From contig OX621253.1 of the NCBI GenBank assembly GCA_951640165.1, forward strand, positions 25,701,469-25,765,468: a stretch of 64,000 nt of DNA, read 5' to 3'. The translations under genes were made by a program, and so were the position numbers. The first letter of the stretch is position 1, and the number at the start of each line of letters is the position of its first letter. Shown here piece after piece: positions 51,311 to 62,171 of this stretch. A model generated the notes under the pieces. It was given only the letters and a program-made list of their open reading frames with translations. It made no database searches and had not been told where the DNA came from. The stretch comes from Pseudoips prasinana (taxonomy: Eukaryota; Arthropoda; Insecta; Lepidoptera; Nolidae).

Positions 51311-51779
51311 TATTATTAAAGAAGTAGTGCATTCGCTTGCAGAGAAACTAAAATTGAACATTAATGATATAGAAGAAGTCAAGAGGGTAGGCGTAGAAAA
51401 GAACATCAATGGAAGGTCACGGCCTCAGCCCGTCGTGGTTAAGCTACGCACAAAAATAGCGCGCGATCAGTGGTTGAAACTCCGCAAGCAACGAATAACC
51501 AATGGGTTCATTTATAATGTAGAAAATAATGAGGCCAGAATATATATCAACGAGGACCTGACTAAGTTTCTAAGGGATCTGTTTTGGCGGGCTAAAAAGG
51601 AACTTAAGGACGCATATAGGTACATATGGGTACAAAACTCCCACATATTAGTAAAAGCCAATGAATCACAGAAGAAAATTTTTACTATAAAGAATGAGAC
51701 TGATATTCGCCATTTGTTGGACATCGCCGCCGCCGCAACCTCTGCATAATAACACCATATAAACCCAGATTCACACTAG

Positions 51780-54766
51780 GTGATTACAAAGCTAGCCAAA
51801 TTCGACCCTATTTATATTGATCTTGAAAGCAAATTCATTGAATTTGATACATTAAAGAAATGGAGAGGATATATTACCGCGAAAAATATTTCCGAAATGG
51901 ATATTATTCACGTGAACATAAGATCATTACGAACACAGTTTAATAATTTATTAGTTTTATTGAGTGAAAGTAGAATGAAAATAGATATACTGGTTCTAAC
52001 GGAGATAAATGTAAAAAAAGAAGAAATATCATTATATGAAATTGATGGATATAATACTTGCTATTATACACGAAATAATAAGAGAGGAGGCGGCGTATTG
52101 ATATACATAAAAAACAAATTTGACTATATACATGAACCAACACTATGTGATGAGGCAGAGACCATCTATTTGAAAATAATTTTACACAAAGCCCCCCTGC
52201 ACCTAATTGCTGTATATAGACCGCCAAACAAAAATCAAATGCGATTCAATAATTATATAAATGTAATAATGAATAGTATACAACGGCAAGAAAGTGTGAT
52301 TATTATAGGAGATATGAACATCGACTTATTGCGCGATAGACAGAATTCAACTGTAAACAATTATAAAAACACCTTGTGTGAGCACGGCCTACAGAATGTG
52401 ATACCGACTACTACGATAACGCGGGAAGCAATAGTGGACGGACAACTACAGACGTCATGTTTGGACCATGTGTGGGTGCGCGTCGACGGCGCAACTAGAT
52501 GCAACTCGGCGCACACTTTCGTATGCCAGCTGTCGGACCACCTTATGACGGGCGTTCGGTTGGAGTGTGAGTCATGCGTAAACATCAGACGCGAAGTCAT
52601 TATGGTGCGGGAAGTGTTAAATAATAAGTTAGTTAAATTAAAACTTGACAATATTATTTGGCAGAATTTAATGGACATTAATTGTCCTATATTGTTATAT
52701 AAAGAACTGTGTGTTATTTTTAGCAAAATTTATACGGATTCTTTAATGAAACGAAAGAGTAACAAAAGAATGTCGCAGCCATGGATAAATAAAAAAATTA
52801 TAGAAATGATAGCAATGAAAAATGAACTAATGTGGCGTTACAAATCGAATACATTCGATATGAATAATAGATTAAACTATACAAGATATCGAAATAAAGT
52901 AAATAAAGAAATAAATGGTGCAAGGAATAAATACAAAAGAGATCAAATCACAAAATGTAAAGGGGATTTTAGAAAAATATGGGCTAATATCAATCAGTGG
53001 ACAGGGAGGAAAAAGTCAAGTATCGATAGTTTAGTAAAAAAGTATTTGGGTAAAACAGATAGCTTAAATAATATTTGTACAACTTTTTCATATACGTTTA
53101 CAGAGGAAATTGAAAACTTAAAACATGTTTGTAATCAGAAGTTTTTAGACAGGAACTTATACGTCAAAAAAAGTAAGCTATCATTTCGATTTTTAAAAAT
53201 TTTGCCCGATAATGTTTATAAAATTATTAGCAGCTTGAACAATAACAAATCTTCTGGAATAGACCAAATAAGGGTACAGGATCTGAAATATGTAAACGAG
53301 CATGTAAGCCCTGTTATTGCCAAGTTTGTCAATATGTGTATCACAAATGGAAAATATCCTGAAGACCTAAAAAAAGCATTGATAAGACCTATCTACAAGC
53401 AAGGAAGCCATTATGACTATAGTAATTATAGGCCAATTGCGATTCTTTCAGTTATCAACAAAATACGAGAAAAAGTTGTTGTTAATCAAATAAGTAATTT
53501 TTTGGAGAAACATTCTATATTAGCAGACTGTCAGCATGGTTTTAGGCGAAATAGGAGCACCAATACCGTAATGACGAAATTTACGGACTATATTAATAAT
53601 AATCTTGATAAAAAGAACCAAATACTAGCATTATTTATAGATTTCAAAAAAGCATTTGATACCCTTGAACACAATCAATTATTAAAAGCAATGGAAGAGT
53701 GCGGTATTGGTGGCCCGACGAATGCTTTTTTTAGGAATTACCTGTCTAATAGAACACTTTGTACAATCATTGATGGAACACGGGGTGCAGAGGCTGCCGT
53801 CAATCTTGGCGTGCCTACTGGTTCAGTATACGGTCCCCTGGGCTACATTATGCATGTTAATTCTATGATAAATATCGTTGAACATTGTACTGTATTTATG
53901 TACGCCGACGATACATGTCTTTTGGTTGCAGGAAAGAACTTAGAACAGTTAACCGTAAAAATGCAGAATGACTTTGATGCAATAACTAAATGGGCACATG
54001 ACAATGGTATAATTTTGAATGCTAATAAAACCAAATGTATGCATATATACTCACCCTACAATATAATGGCAAAAAGGATGCAGAAAATAAGTATTGTGGG
54101 ACACTCATATGAATGTTTGCACAATCAAATTTGTAGATGTAGTGGGATAGAGTTTGTTGATACATTTAAATATTTGGGCCTAGTGATAGATAGTAGATTT
54201 AACTGGAAACCGCATGTCTCAACTGTATGTGATAGGTTAAGGGCAATTCTTTGTAAATTTCATCATTTAAAAAGAATAGTGGACAAGCGTACACTTGTAA
54301 TGGTATATTATGCATTGGCTGAGTCCCTAGTGAGTTACGGACTGAGCTGTTATGGATTAAGTTTTAAAACATACATAGAGGAAATTAAAAAAATACAAGT
54401 AAGATTATTAAAGATCATAGTAGACAAAAAACAAAGTTAAAATGTAAAGAAGATTACAATCAATTGTTTGGAGAATGTAGAATTATACCGGTCAATGATA
54501 AAGTTCAATATTTAATAGCATTAGAAACGTATTTTAAGGAAGAATATAAAAATAAAAAAACTTATAAATACAGTGAAAGGTCCATAAAACAAGGTAAACT
54601 AACTGAAGTAAGGGTAAATAATTACTATGGGGAAAGAACACGACAGTATATAATACCAAAGCTTTTCAATAAATATCAGACATTGAGAGATGAGAAAAAC
54701 ATAAATACTAAAGTGCAGCTTAAAACTAAATTAAAGGAATTGTTAGGGTATGGAATTAAGAAGTAG
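51780..54766 (+). pseudogene. LINE ORF2: apurinic-type endonuclease and reverse transcriptase; one-base frameshift near the end
   Basis: The N-terminal endonuclease/exonuclease/phosphatase domain shows IIHVNIRSLRTQFNNLL, LVLTEINVKKEEI, GGGVLIYIKNKF, IAVYRPPN, IIIGDMNIDLL and LDHVWVR...LSDHL. RT: KSSGIDQIRVQDLKYVN, LIRPIYKQGSHYDYSNYRPI, HGFRRNRSTNTVM, motif A ALFIDFKKAFDTLEH, VPTGSVYGPLGY, motif C VFMYADDTCLL, and NGIILNANKTKCM. All catalytic Asp are present. The frame stops at 54438-54440, while the adjacent frame continues immediately (TKLKCKEDYNQLFGECR...) to 54766. A one-base deletion in the A-run at about 54426-54431 is the likely cause. Confidence 0.9.
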
Positions 54767-54775
54767 TAATCTCAA

Positions 54776-54827
54776 AACAATATATCCATAAGGGCAGAAA
54801 TGTAGTAGATAAGTAGCTTATAGCGTC
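54776..54827. other. Short segment between LINE end and Gypsy-3 pol
   Basis: About 50 bases match neither the LINE nor gypsy RNase H. They may belong to the junction or to an earlier rearrangement. Confidence 0.3.
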
Positions 54828-56570
54828 AGTTTGTATAACAAATTCATTATCATCAGAAAAATCTGGAAAATCTAAAATTGGTGGTGTCATTAACTTATTT
54901 TTTAATTTTTCAAATGATTTTTGACAATCGTTAGTCCAAACAAATGGTTCAAATTTACGAGTTAACTTATTTAATGGGCACGTTATGTCTGCAAAATTTT
55001 TAATAAATTTCCTATAATAGTTACAAAATGCTACAAATCTTTTCACTTCATCTGTGTTAGTTGGAACTGGGTAATTTTGTAAGACTTTAACTTTTGATGG
55101 ATCGGGTAAAACTCCATTTTCAGATACAAGATGGCCTAAATAAAGAATTTCTTTCTTTAAAAAGCTACATTTATCTGGATTCAATTTTAAGTTAGTTTTT
55201 CTTAACCTTTCTAACACGTCTGTCAAATTTTTGTTATGAATATCTAAATTTCTACCGAAAACTACTAGATCATCTAAGTATATGAAACATCTATCATGAG
55301 TGAGTCCAGACATGGCTACTGACATTACTCTACTGAACGCGCTGGAACTGGTCTTGAGACCCATAGGTAATCTCTTCATCTTGTACTGGCCAGTGTTTGT
55401 AGTAAACGCAGTAAACTCTCTACTTTCTTTATCTAAAGCTACTTGGTAATATCCTTGATTAAGGTCTAAATGTGAGAAATAGATAGAACCCGAAAGAGAA
55501 TCTAAAATCTCTGTAATGTTCGGCAATGGGAATTTGTCGTCTACAATACAGTCATTTAATTTCCTGTAATCGACAACTAAACGCCATTTCTTTTCGTTAT
55601 CGCTTTTCTTTGGCACCAGCAAAATAGGACTAGACCATTCGCTTTTCGCCTCTTCTATAATATCATTGTCAATCATTTTTTGAATTTCCTAATCCACCTC
55701 ATTTTTTAATGAGTGTGGCAAACGATACTGTTTCACATAAACCGGACTTATGTTTGGTTTTAAAGTAATCGATTGCTCATAAACGTTCGTAGTCGTTAAC
55801 TTATCACCGGGTAAAAAGAACACATCTGAATACTTAGAGCATAATTGTTGAATAGAAATGCGCTCTTCTACATTTAAATGATTTAATTTTAAAATATCTA
55901 ATAATATTTTTGCTCGCTTTAAATTATTTTGATTTGATTTGAAATCGCAAATATGATAATCCTGAATTGAATGCATCTCTGGTTGAAACATTGGTAAAGA
56001 TATACTATGTTCATTGCTGTTTAAAATTTTTACCGGTACTCTATTGTTTTTTATTCTACTAATACATCCAGCTAAAAACACATTTTCTGCCAACTGCTTG
56101 CTAGGGATAACACAATCATTATTAGCTAAAGCATTATTTAAAAGTAAATAGTGAATTGATTCACTCCGTGCAGGAATATGTAAAACTTCATTCGAATAAT
56201 CGACCGTATCACGAAGTAATAAAGAATATTCCATTCCATATTTAGAAAACGTTATTATATTTCTTTCCAAATTAATATTCGTCATGTAATGACACAGAAA
56301 ATCTAAACCTAATATTCCATCCGCCTTTAAAGGTATGGTATCAAATACATGAAGTTTGATATCAAAATCAACACAGTGTTGGTCATCACGATGAGTCAAT
56401 GTGAGATTAATAAATCCTGATGACTGAATCTGACCCCCAATACCATTTATGATAGTTTCGTCTCGAATGATGCAACTGTTGCTAGGTACAGCATCTTTCT
56501 TTATGACGGATAATGATGCTCCGGTATCAACCAACCAAAAGTATCTTCTATTACCATTATACAAAGTCAA
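54828..56570 (-). pseudogene. Gypsy-3 pol: protease and reverse transcriptase, one in-frame stop, cut in RNase H
   Basis: The frame begins MTLYNGNRRYFWLVDTGASL (retropepsin DTG), with LKADGILGLDFLCHY further on. A TAG at 55689-55691 interrupts the linker (NEVD-stop-EIQKMIDND), and the same frame then continues through the whole RT: WRLVVDYRKLNDCIVDDKFP, motif A YFSHLDLNQGYYQV (Asp intact), MGLKTSSSAFSRVM, CFIYLDDLVVFG (YLDD intact) and LYLGHLVSENG. RNase H begins EFVIQTDA and then breaks off into unrelated sequence. The single TAG may be a nonsense mutation (AAG to TAG is the simplest change) because relatives read through this linker. Confidence 0.85.
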
Positions 56571-56601
56571 AAATTTCGCTTTACCACTTAGCGCTAAAAT
56601 G

Positions 56602-57903
56602 TTATGTTTCAGATCGAAAAAATTGCATTGGATTCGTATTGGAACTTACAGACTCATTATTGCTAGACTGATTTGAATAAAACACTCGATGTGTATTACC
56701 CTTACCACGATTCTCGAACCTCGATCGATTTTCACTCGACGTTTGATGAACTCGTCCTCGCTGTGTGTTATTGTACGAACTTGTACCGTTAGTACGGGCA
56801 TGATAATATGAATTATTACCGCGAAAATTTCCTCTGGCAAAATTGTTAAAATTACCTTTAAAGTTACCTCTTCTGAAAGTATTAAAATTATTTGAATTCT
56901 GACGATAATTATATCGTCCTCGTTGTCCACGAGACTGTTGACCGAAGAATTGGCCTTGCTGGAAACTATTAAATTGAGACTTACCTCGTCCACGATGAGA
57001 AAACTGCATGACATTTTCACCCGTCGAAGATGATGCCGATGTCAACTCTTCATCCTTGGCGGCCTGAATCGCGTCTTTCAAGCTGTCGTAATTACGCGCT
57101 GCGATTATTGTGCTGAGTCGGGAATTACTTAACCCATCTGCAAATCGTTTAATGGCCATTTTCTCATTTAACGGTTTTAATACACCATAATTTTCAGAAT
57201 TGCCATTTGCCTGAGCTATGGTTAAATTGGTGAATAGTTTTTCTAATTCGGTACCAAACTGATCTATTGTACGCCAACCCTGAGTTGTACTCTGTAACCG
57301 TGATTGTATAGCAGTGAACGATTTTTTAGGTAATAAAGTGTCTTTTAATTGCTTAATCAACTCTGTTACCGACTTGTAATCATCACACATGCGTAATTTT
57401 GCATTTTCGGACAGTCTACTTTTTAAAACGAATTTAATCAGTAATAATTTTCCCGATTCCGATAACATATCGGCATACATTTCTACCGAGTCAATGATAC
57501 TTTTGATGTTACTTTCATTACTGTTCATAATCGGAATCAAACTACAGGCCGTTTTTAAATCGAACTCCATGATTAAATCTGGGTTTGAGCTAGTTTCACA
57601 AAAATCACTTCCACTACTGTCGATATCAGAAACTACTTTATTTTCGGAACATAAATCAATAATTTGTAAATAATAAGATTTTATCCCATTTTGTATTAAA
57701 ATTAAAGATTCCAAAATTTTTGATTTTGAGCCTTGTTCTGAAGACAAAAATTGAATTATTTCCTGACTTCTATTATAAATTTCCTTAGTCTCTTCTAATC
57801 TATTTTTAATAACATTTCCTTTAAATCTTAATTTTCCTTTCTTAATTAAATATTTTCTTATACTCTTAAGTTCTTTTAAACATTCAAGTAAATCATCTTC
57901 CAT
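56602..57903 (-). CDS. Gypsy-3 gag, open, Asn/Arg/Gly-rich tail
   Basis: 433 residues from MEDDLLECLKELKSIRKYLI. A helical capsid-like region follows (SLIPIMNSNESNIKSIIDSV, then LLLIKFVLKSRLSENAKLRM, and WRTIDQFGTELEKLFTNLTI). The C-terminal 140 residues are rich in Arg, Gly and Asn (FRRGNFKGNFNNFARGNFRG) with no CCHC knuckle, as is usual in the mdg1/412 group. Pol follows in another frame, so a frameshift or reinitiation would be needed. Complete in this copy. Confidence 0.85.
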   Translation of the reverse strand: MEDDLLECLKELKSIRKYLIKKGKLRFKGNVIKNRLEETKEIYNRSQEIIQFLSSEQGSKSKILESLILIQNGIKSYYLQIIDLCSENKVVSDIDSSGSDFCETSSNPDLIMEFDLKTACSLIPIMNSNESNIKSIIDSVEMYADMLSESGKLLLIKFVLKSRLSENAKLRMCDDYKSVTELIKQLKDTLLPKKSFTAIQSRLQSTTQGWRTIDQFGTELEKLFTNLTIAQANGNSENYGVLKPLNEKMAIKRFADGLSNSRLSTIIAARNYDSLKDAIQAAKDEELTSASSSTGENVMQFSHRGRGKSQFNSFQQGQFFGQQSRGQRGRYNYRQNSNNFNTFRRGNFKGNFNNFARGNFRGNNSYYHARTNGTSSYNNTQRGRVHQTSSENRSRFENRGKGNTHRVFYSNQSSNNESVSSNTNPMQFFRSET

Positions 57904-58228
57904 TACCTTACAATAAATACATAATTACTTAAAGAATACATACCACAATCTCACTAAGTCACAGTGAGTTACCGTAGTAGGTGTTGTAGAGTGTAAGTCG
58001 ATCCACGATACATTGAGACGATTAATGAGCAATTACAATAAATTGATTTGGTATTACTTTAAACTTAGAGTCTATAGAATAATTATTTGGATGTCCATTA
58101 TTCTTGAGGTTAATTTTAAAATAAAAAATGACGCATTAATACTATACATTAAACCGCACTTTATCGCACTTTTATAGTAATTTGACGCACTTAATTCAAC
58201 TAATTTTGGCTGCCGCACGAAATACTAT
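57904..58228 (-). other. Gypsy-3 leader between small ORF and gag; no gene
   Basis: AT-rich sequence. It lies between the stop of the small membrane-protein ORF and the gag start, as in Gypsy-1. Confidence 0.5.
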
Positions 58229-58537
58229 TTACTTAGGTATGTCTCTCATCGGGATACGTAGGTCGCGCTCGCGCTCCTCTCCACGTACATCTCTGGACCG
58301 GTTAAATGATCGCCGAAAATTATTCTGCATTATTTGGTCTCTGATCCAAGTATGGTGGCATTTCCTATACTGTTTCCATACGAAGTATAATGCAAGACCC
58401 AACAGAGTAGCGATGATTATGAGGACAATGCTGATACTTGACATATGCAGCTTAAACTGCTCCACATCTGCATTGTTTGAACCCGCAGCATTCTGGTTCA
58501 AAAATATCTGCTCTTTTTCATAGTTTGAACGGCACAT
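58229..58537 (-). CDS. Small single-pass membrane protein ORF upstream of gag (Gypsy-3)
   Basis: From ATG 58535-58537 the frame gives 102 residues: MCRSNYEKEQIFLNQ, a polar stretch, one membrane segment (about residues 34-54, SISIVLIIIATLLGLALYFV), then WKQYRKCHHTW and an Arg-rich tail (FRRSFNRSRDVRGEERERD). The topology and the order hydrophobic segment, basic patch, Trp-Ile, Arg-rich tail are the same as at 16195-16479 in Gypsy-1. The ORF lies between the primer-binding site and gag in both copies. It has no signal-peptide-like cleavage pattern and is far too short for a normal envelope protein. Function unknown. Confidence 0.7.
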   Translation of the reverse strand: MCRSNYEKEQIFLNQNAAGSNNADVEQFKLHMSSISIVLIIIATLLGLALYFVWKQYRKCHHTWIRDQIMQNNFRRSFNRSRDVRGEERERDLRIPMRDIPK

Positions 58538-58735
58538 TTTATACGATGATTTTAATTCGCGCACTATTTAACAAAAATATATGTTAAATAAAATATATAA
58601 TATATACTGTTCATAGTTTACACTTATTTTACATGCCGCATCCGAAATTAACTTCACTTTCTTGATTCATTGTTCGATTCATTTGGAGCCGTAACACTAT
58701 ACCGATACCGTATTCGCGTCGCGAGCCCCAAATAT

Positions 58736-58749
58736 GGCACGGGTCGCCA
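58736..58749 (-). promoter_or_regulatory. Gypsy-3 primer-binding site
   Basis: On the minus strand tggcgacccgtgcc follows ...aaatcccctca, the LTR end. It shares tggcgaccc with Gypsy-1 and suits the 412/mdg1 type. Confidence 0.6.
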
Positions 58750-58860
58750 TGAGGGGATTTAGTGTTATTGAAACAACTGCATTCGATTAATTATGATTTA
58801 TTACTCTTAGGAATGAATGAATAACATAGTTTTATATTAGATCTATTACACACACATACT

Positions 58861-58928
58861 ACTAGATAGATACTAAGATACACACATACATATTACTAGA
58901 TAGATACTAAGATACACACATACATATT
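58861..58928. repeat. Two perfect 34-bp tandem repeats in the Gypsy-3 LTR region
   Basis: actagatagatactaagata... at 58861-58894 is repeated exactly at 58895-58928. It lies within what should be the 5' LTR. Confidence 0.75.
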
Positions 58929-59777
58929 ACTACACCTCAAGGGTAGCTTAATTAATGTAAATATATCCGCTCAATTGCTTCAAAATATTTTTTTTTTGCC
59001 TTCGAGTGCTAGCTGCTGTCGGTGCACGGCGAGCGTTCAACCCGCCTCAACTAAACCTTGATTTATGGTTTTCCTAAAAAGCGCATTTTTAAGGTTTTGA
59101 CTGTTCTGTATAGCCAGTAAAATAAGGTACAAAAGTGTATATATTAGGTTATTTAAGCTCAAATAAATAATATTCCATTAGCGTTAAAACTAGAGGTGCG
59201 AGTAAATGTTAGTGTGTGAGTTCTAAATCAAAATTACAGAAAATTTAAACAAAAAAGTGCATAAATATTTAATATATCCATAAACTAGATGAATTACTTG
59301 ATATGATCATGCACATTTGAATATTGTTCATGTGGAAGAATGACAAAAAAACACGGAACGAAAAGAATACACAAATTTTAAAAGTCGCTCACTGAGATTC
59401 AACTACCAATATTAGAATATTTTTGTTGCGAGAAGTTGGTAATAATACGTTTTGTCTATGCTCTTAGTATTAGAATTGTTTTTGATACGTTTAAATAGAG
59501 CTCTAAGCCATTGTAATAAGGATCATAATGATTTTAAAATAAAATGTCAAAATGCAACCACGGTTGCAGCAAGCACTGTAGGCATTTGAAATTTTGCAAC
59601 TGTGGTTGCAGAAAGCAATCGAGCGGATATACTTAAGTATTATAAGCATTTAAGTTAGATGAATAAGAGCGAGTCGCCTACAAACTGCGTTAGCCGTTTG
59701 GCGTTTAATATGTTAAGAACAATTAATGTAACTTAAATGTGAATAAACAATTAAAAAAAAAAAAAAAAAAATTTTTT
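58929..59777. other. No gene; LTR remainder and a poly(A)-ended retroposon 3' region
   Basis: The part to about 59000 is probably LTR. Near 59550-59610 gcaaccacggttgcag and gcaactgtggttgcag repeat and are partly palindromic. The stretch ends with aataaacaatt followed by about 19 A and then a T run, which looks like the tail of a retroposon on the plus strand meeting the tail of the minus-strand LINE. Confidence 0.4.
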
Positions 59778-60418
59778 CTAACAATCATTATATTCTGATA
59801 TATATATATATTCTGATGGCACAGTAAGTATATTTATTTCTTTAAACAAATTTCGCAAAGAATCGCGGTTGCCTAAACCATAAATGGCTCTGACTGCTCT
59901 TTTCTGCAATATAAAAATAATACCTATGTCAACCGCCGAACCCCACAGCAGAATGCCATACGACATAATGCTATGAAAGTACGCTAATCTAGCAGTTTGT
60001 TCATGTGACAATTGTCTTATTTTCCAGACAGCATAGGAAGCCAAACTTAATTTACCTGCTAACTTTTCAATCTGAGGACCCCATTGCAATTTTGAATCAA
60101 GTGTCAATCCTAAAAATACGGTCGATGGGACTCAATCTAATATTTCCGCATTAAGTGCAACTGTTGGTACAATTTGAGTCACATTCGGCAATGAGAATCT
60201 GATGCATTTAGTTTTCCCTGCATTTAACAAGAGATTATTTGCCGAAAACCATTCTGATATAAGGCTGAGTGTTTTATTGGGCTCAATAAGATTTTTATCC
60301 TTCCTATTTACTTTAAATATGAGCGACGTATCATCAGCGAATAAAACTATGTCTGATACTTTCTCTACCCGATAAGGGAGATCATTTATATAAACTAGAA
60401 ATAAAAATGGGCCCAATA

Positions 60419-62171
60419 AGGTAGGGTCGCCTAAGATCGGATATGACATAAGACCGGAAGCATAGAATTTACCGCAAATGAAGCGACATTTTTCACGGAT
60501 GGCAACATAGTCAGCTCCGCCATTTTATTCTGCCCCTCCCTTCATACCTCGGTCGGCGTTGCGATGAGCAAGACGTGTGTGCTGGTGATTCAAAATAATT
60601 CTGTGAATTTTCGAGAAATTTACGCGATCCGATCTTTCCTCCAAAATTTTGTCAAGAAATTATGGTAAGTATCCATAATTTTTTTTTGCTTTTTGAGTAG
60701 AATTTCGCGCGGAATTAGCAAATGTTCTCGAGATCTGTATACTTTGTTTAAGCCTAGGACGTATGTAGTTCTACATCCGGACTTCCCTCCCGTTGCCTAA
60801 CATCGGACTAAAAACATCCGATCTTAGGTTTCATAATAAAATACAGTGGTTCTCAAATATTCATACTCAAATCCCAATAAAATATTACAAAAGTAAAAAC
60901 TGCCTGATTGCTATTTGTCAAAGACCTGACCAGATGTCCTTATGTCACTAATGTCTAATGTCTGTTTATCTACAAGTAATAAAATAACACAGGTAGTACT
61001 AGAGTTAAAAGTATAATTATGATTTGTTATAATTTCAAGCATTTATTATATATTTTACTTACAGATTAAGTAATCATGCCTACAAAATACCAAAGACATT
61101 CGCTTCGAGCGACCACCTATACCAAAAAGGACTTAGAGGAAGCTGTGGAAATGGTAAAAAATAAAGAATTATCTAATTATCCTGCGTCAAAAATATATTT
61201 CTTTTTTGTTGTGGATTTAATACTTTTAATTTCATTACTATGTATAAAAACGATATTTAAGATTTTTGTTAAAAGATGTTAAACGGCTGTGATAAAGGAT
61301 AATTGTGATCTTGGTAATAAATTGTTTATAAAAATTGTTTTTAGATGTTTTCATTTTTTAAAGTTTTCTTGTTCTAGCCCAAAGGCCAAAAATATTTGCT
61401 TAAAAAAAATAATAATAATAGATTGTAATGCCTCTTAATTAGGGTATTAAGTGATACTTAAAAGTTTATTGTATTAGGATTTTATCCAAGACTGTCTATG
61501 CCATACTATACTTAAAATACTAATGAAAGACTGTAACAAGTTAAAGAGACTATATTAAGTTAAGAGTAATATAACATTGATTTAGTTTAGTACACATATT
61601 TTTATTTACTTATCACTTTAATGAGAAGATATATATTTACTACTTAAATATTTCAGAGATATTATCAGTAATACCTATGGCTTCAGTACACATCCGATCT
61701 TACCTAACTAACCCAAAATATCCTTCCTGCAGAGTTAATAAAGTTTGACAAGCTCAGTCACGCTTAAATTAGCCGGAGGAGGGAAGACCGGACTAAAAAA
61801 ATAAAAATATAAAATAGGTATGTGTTCAGGGTACACCATGCAGAATTTCAAAACCATTTTTTACTATGTTATGGTTAACTAAAGACCGGATATTTCTTTT
61901 TTATGCACTCTAACGTCGTAGCTACAGAGTTGAAATTAGACAGTAGTCCGAACTTCGGCTTCGTTGACTTTTTTTGTAGGACAGTCAGAAAAAATATACT
62001 GTAACTTTGACGCAGTGTGAAAACAAAAAAAAAGTGAATAGATAATGTTTTAGTGTTGATAATTCACACTCAAGTCCATTAAGAAAATAAAGATACAAAA
62101 AGAGAAAAACTATTTTTTGTAACATGCTCCTAACTTACAGAAAAAGCGTCCGATCTTAGGCGACCTTACCT
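60419..62171 (+). mobile_element. Pogo-type (Tc1/mariner superfamily) element, internally deleted
   Basis: Terminal inverted repeats of 23 bp with one mismatch (aggta(g/a)ggtcgcctaagatcgga) are flanked by TA (60417-60418 and 62172-62173), and the target LINE sequence is restored when they are removed. The repeat core ccgatcttagg recurs inside at about 60808 and, partly, at 61690. The only coding remnant is a Psq-type first exon. No DDE domain is present, so it is nonautonomous. Confidence 0.88.
61076..61282 (+). pseudogene. Psq helix-turn-helix remnant of a pogo-type transposase
   Basis: The ATG at 61076 gives MPTKYQRHSLRATTYTKKDL and EEAVEMVKNKELSNYPASKI, the start of a Psq/CENP-B N-terminal domain. 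After ASKIY the sequence turns hydrophobic and AT-rich and no longer matches, so the coding region was cut there. Confidence 0.65.

Larger units (their letters stand above)
49504..51749 (+). pseudogene. LINE ORF1 with PHD-type finger and coiled coil, split by mariner
   Basis: The ATG at 49504 opens MVQCKTCKLFLSINKDDVLK, a PHD-like cysteine/histidine finger that ends YCEECLKG. A coiled coil from about residue 80 to 170 follows (NKKLNIILKMEKDIEEIKDT ... LEQKDKEKNIEIVGLEKKDK). The mariner enters at codon 176. After it (from 51313) the frame continues as KEVVHSLAEKLKLNINDIEE, VVVKLRTKIARDQWLKLRKQ and YINEDLTKFLRDLFWRAKKE, a typical LINE ORF1 nucleic-acid-binding region, to a stop at 51747-51749. 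Excluding the mariner plus one TA leaves a single open frame, so the insertion is the only damage. Confidence 0.85.
49401..54775 (+). mobile_element. Near-complete LINE (CR1/Jockey group) with nested mariner
   Basis: A GC-rich 5' segment (cgctcgggtgcgctcaacgc) leads to ORF1 (49504), which is interrupted at 50029 by a mariner, then to ORF2 (endonuclease and RT, 51780-54766). The 3' end lies near 54775 (agtagtaatctcaaaacaa), inside the minus-strand Gypsy-3 region. Apart from the mariner and one single-base frameshift in ORF2 no lesion was seen. The same family left the fragment at 19826-20805. Confidence 0.85.
54828..58860 (-). mobile_element. mdg1/412-like Ty3/gypsy retrotransposon, 3'-truncated (Gypsy-3)
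   Basis: On the minus strand the order is 5' LTR (from 58750 upward), primer-binding site, small membrane-protein ORF, gag and pol. The copy ends inside RNase H at about 54828, where the LINE side begins. It is close in sequence and layout to Gypsy-1 but far better preserved: gag is open and pol has one nonsense codon. Integrase and 3' LTR are missing. The outer limit of the LTR was not determined, so the upper coordinate is approximate. Confidence 0.8.

Noticed and set aside
58229..58537. Envelope gene of an errantivirus-like gypsy
   Set aside because: The ORF is about 100 codons, lies 5' of gag instead of after pol, and has no furin site or fusion region; it is kept as a small unknown membrane protein.
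58861..58928. Possible CRISPR-like direct repeats
   Set aside because: Only two abutting 34-bp copies without spacers, in an eukaryotic LTR; a simple tandem duplication.
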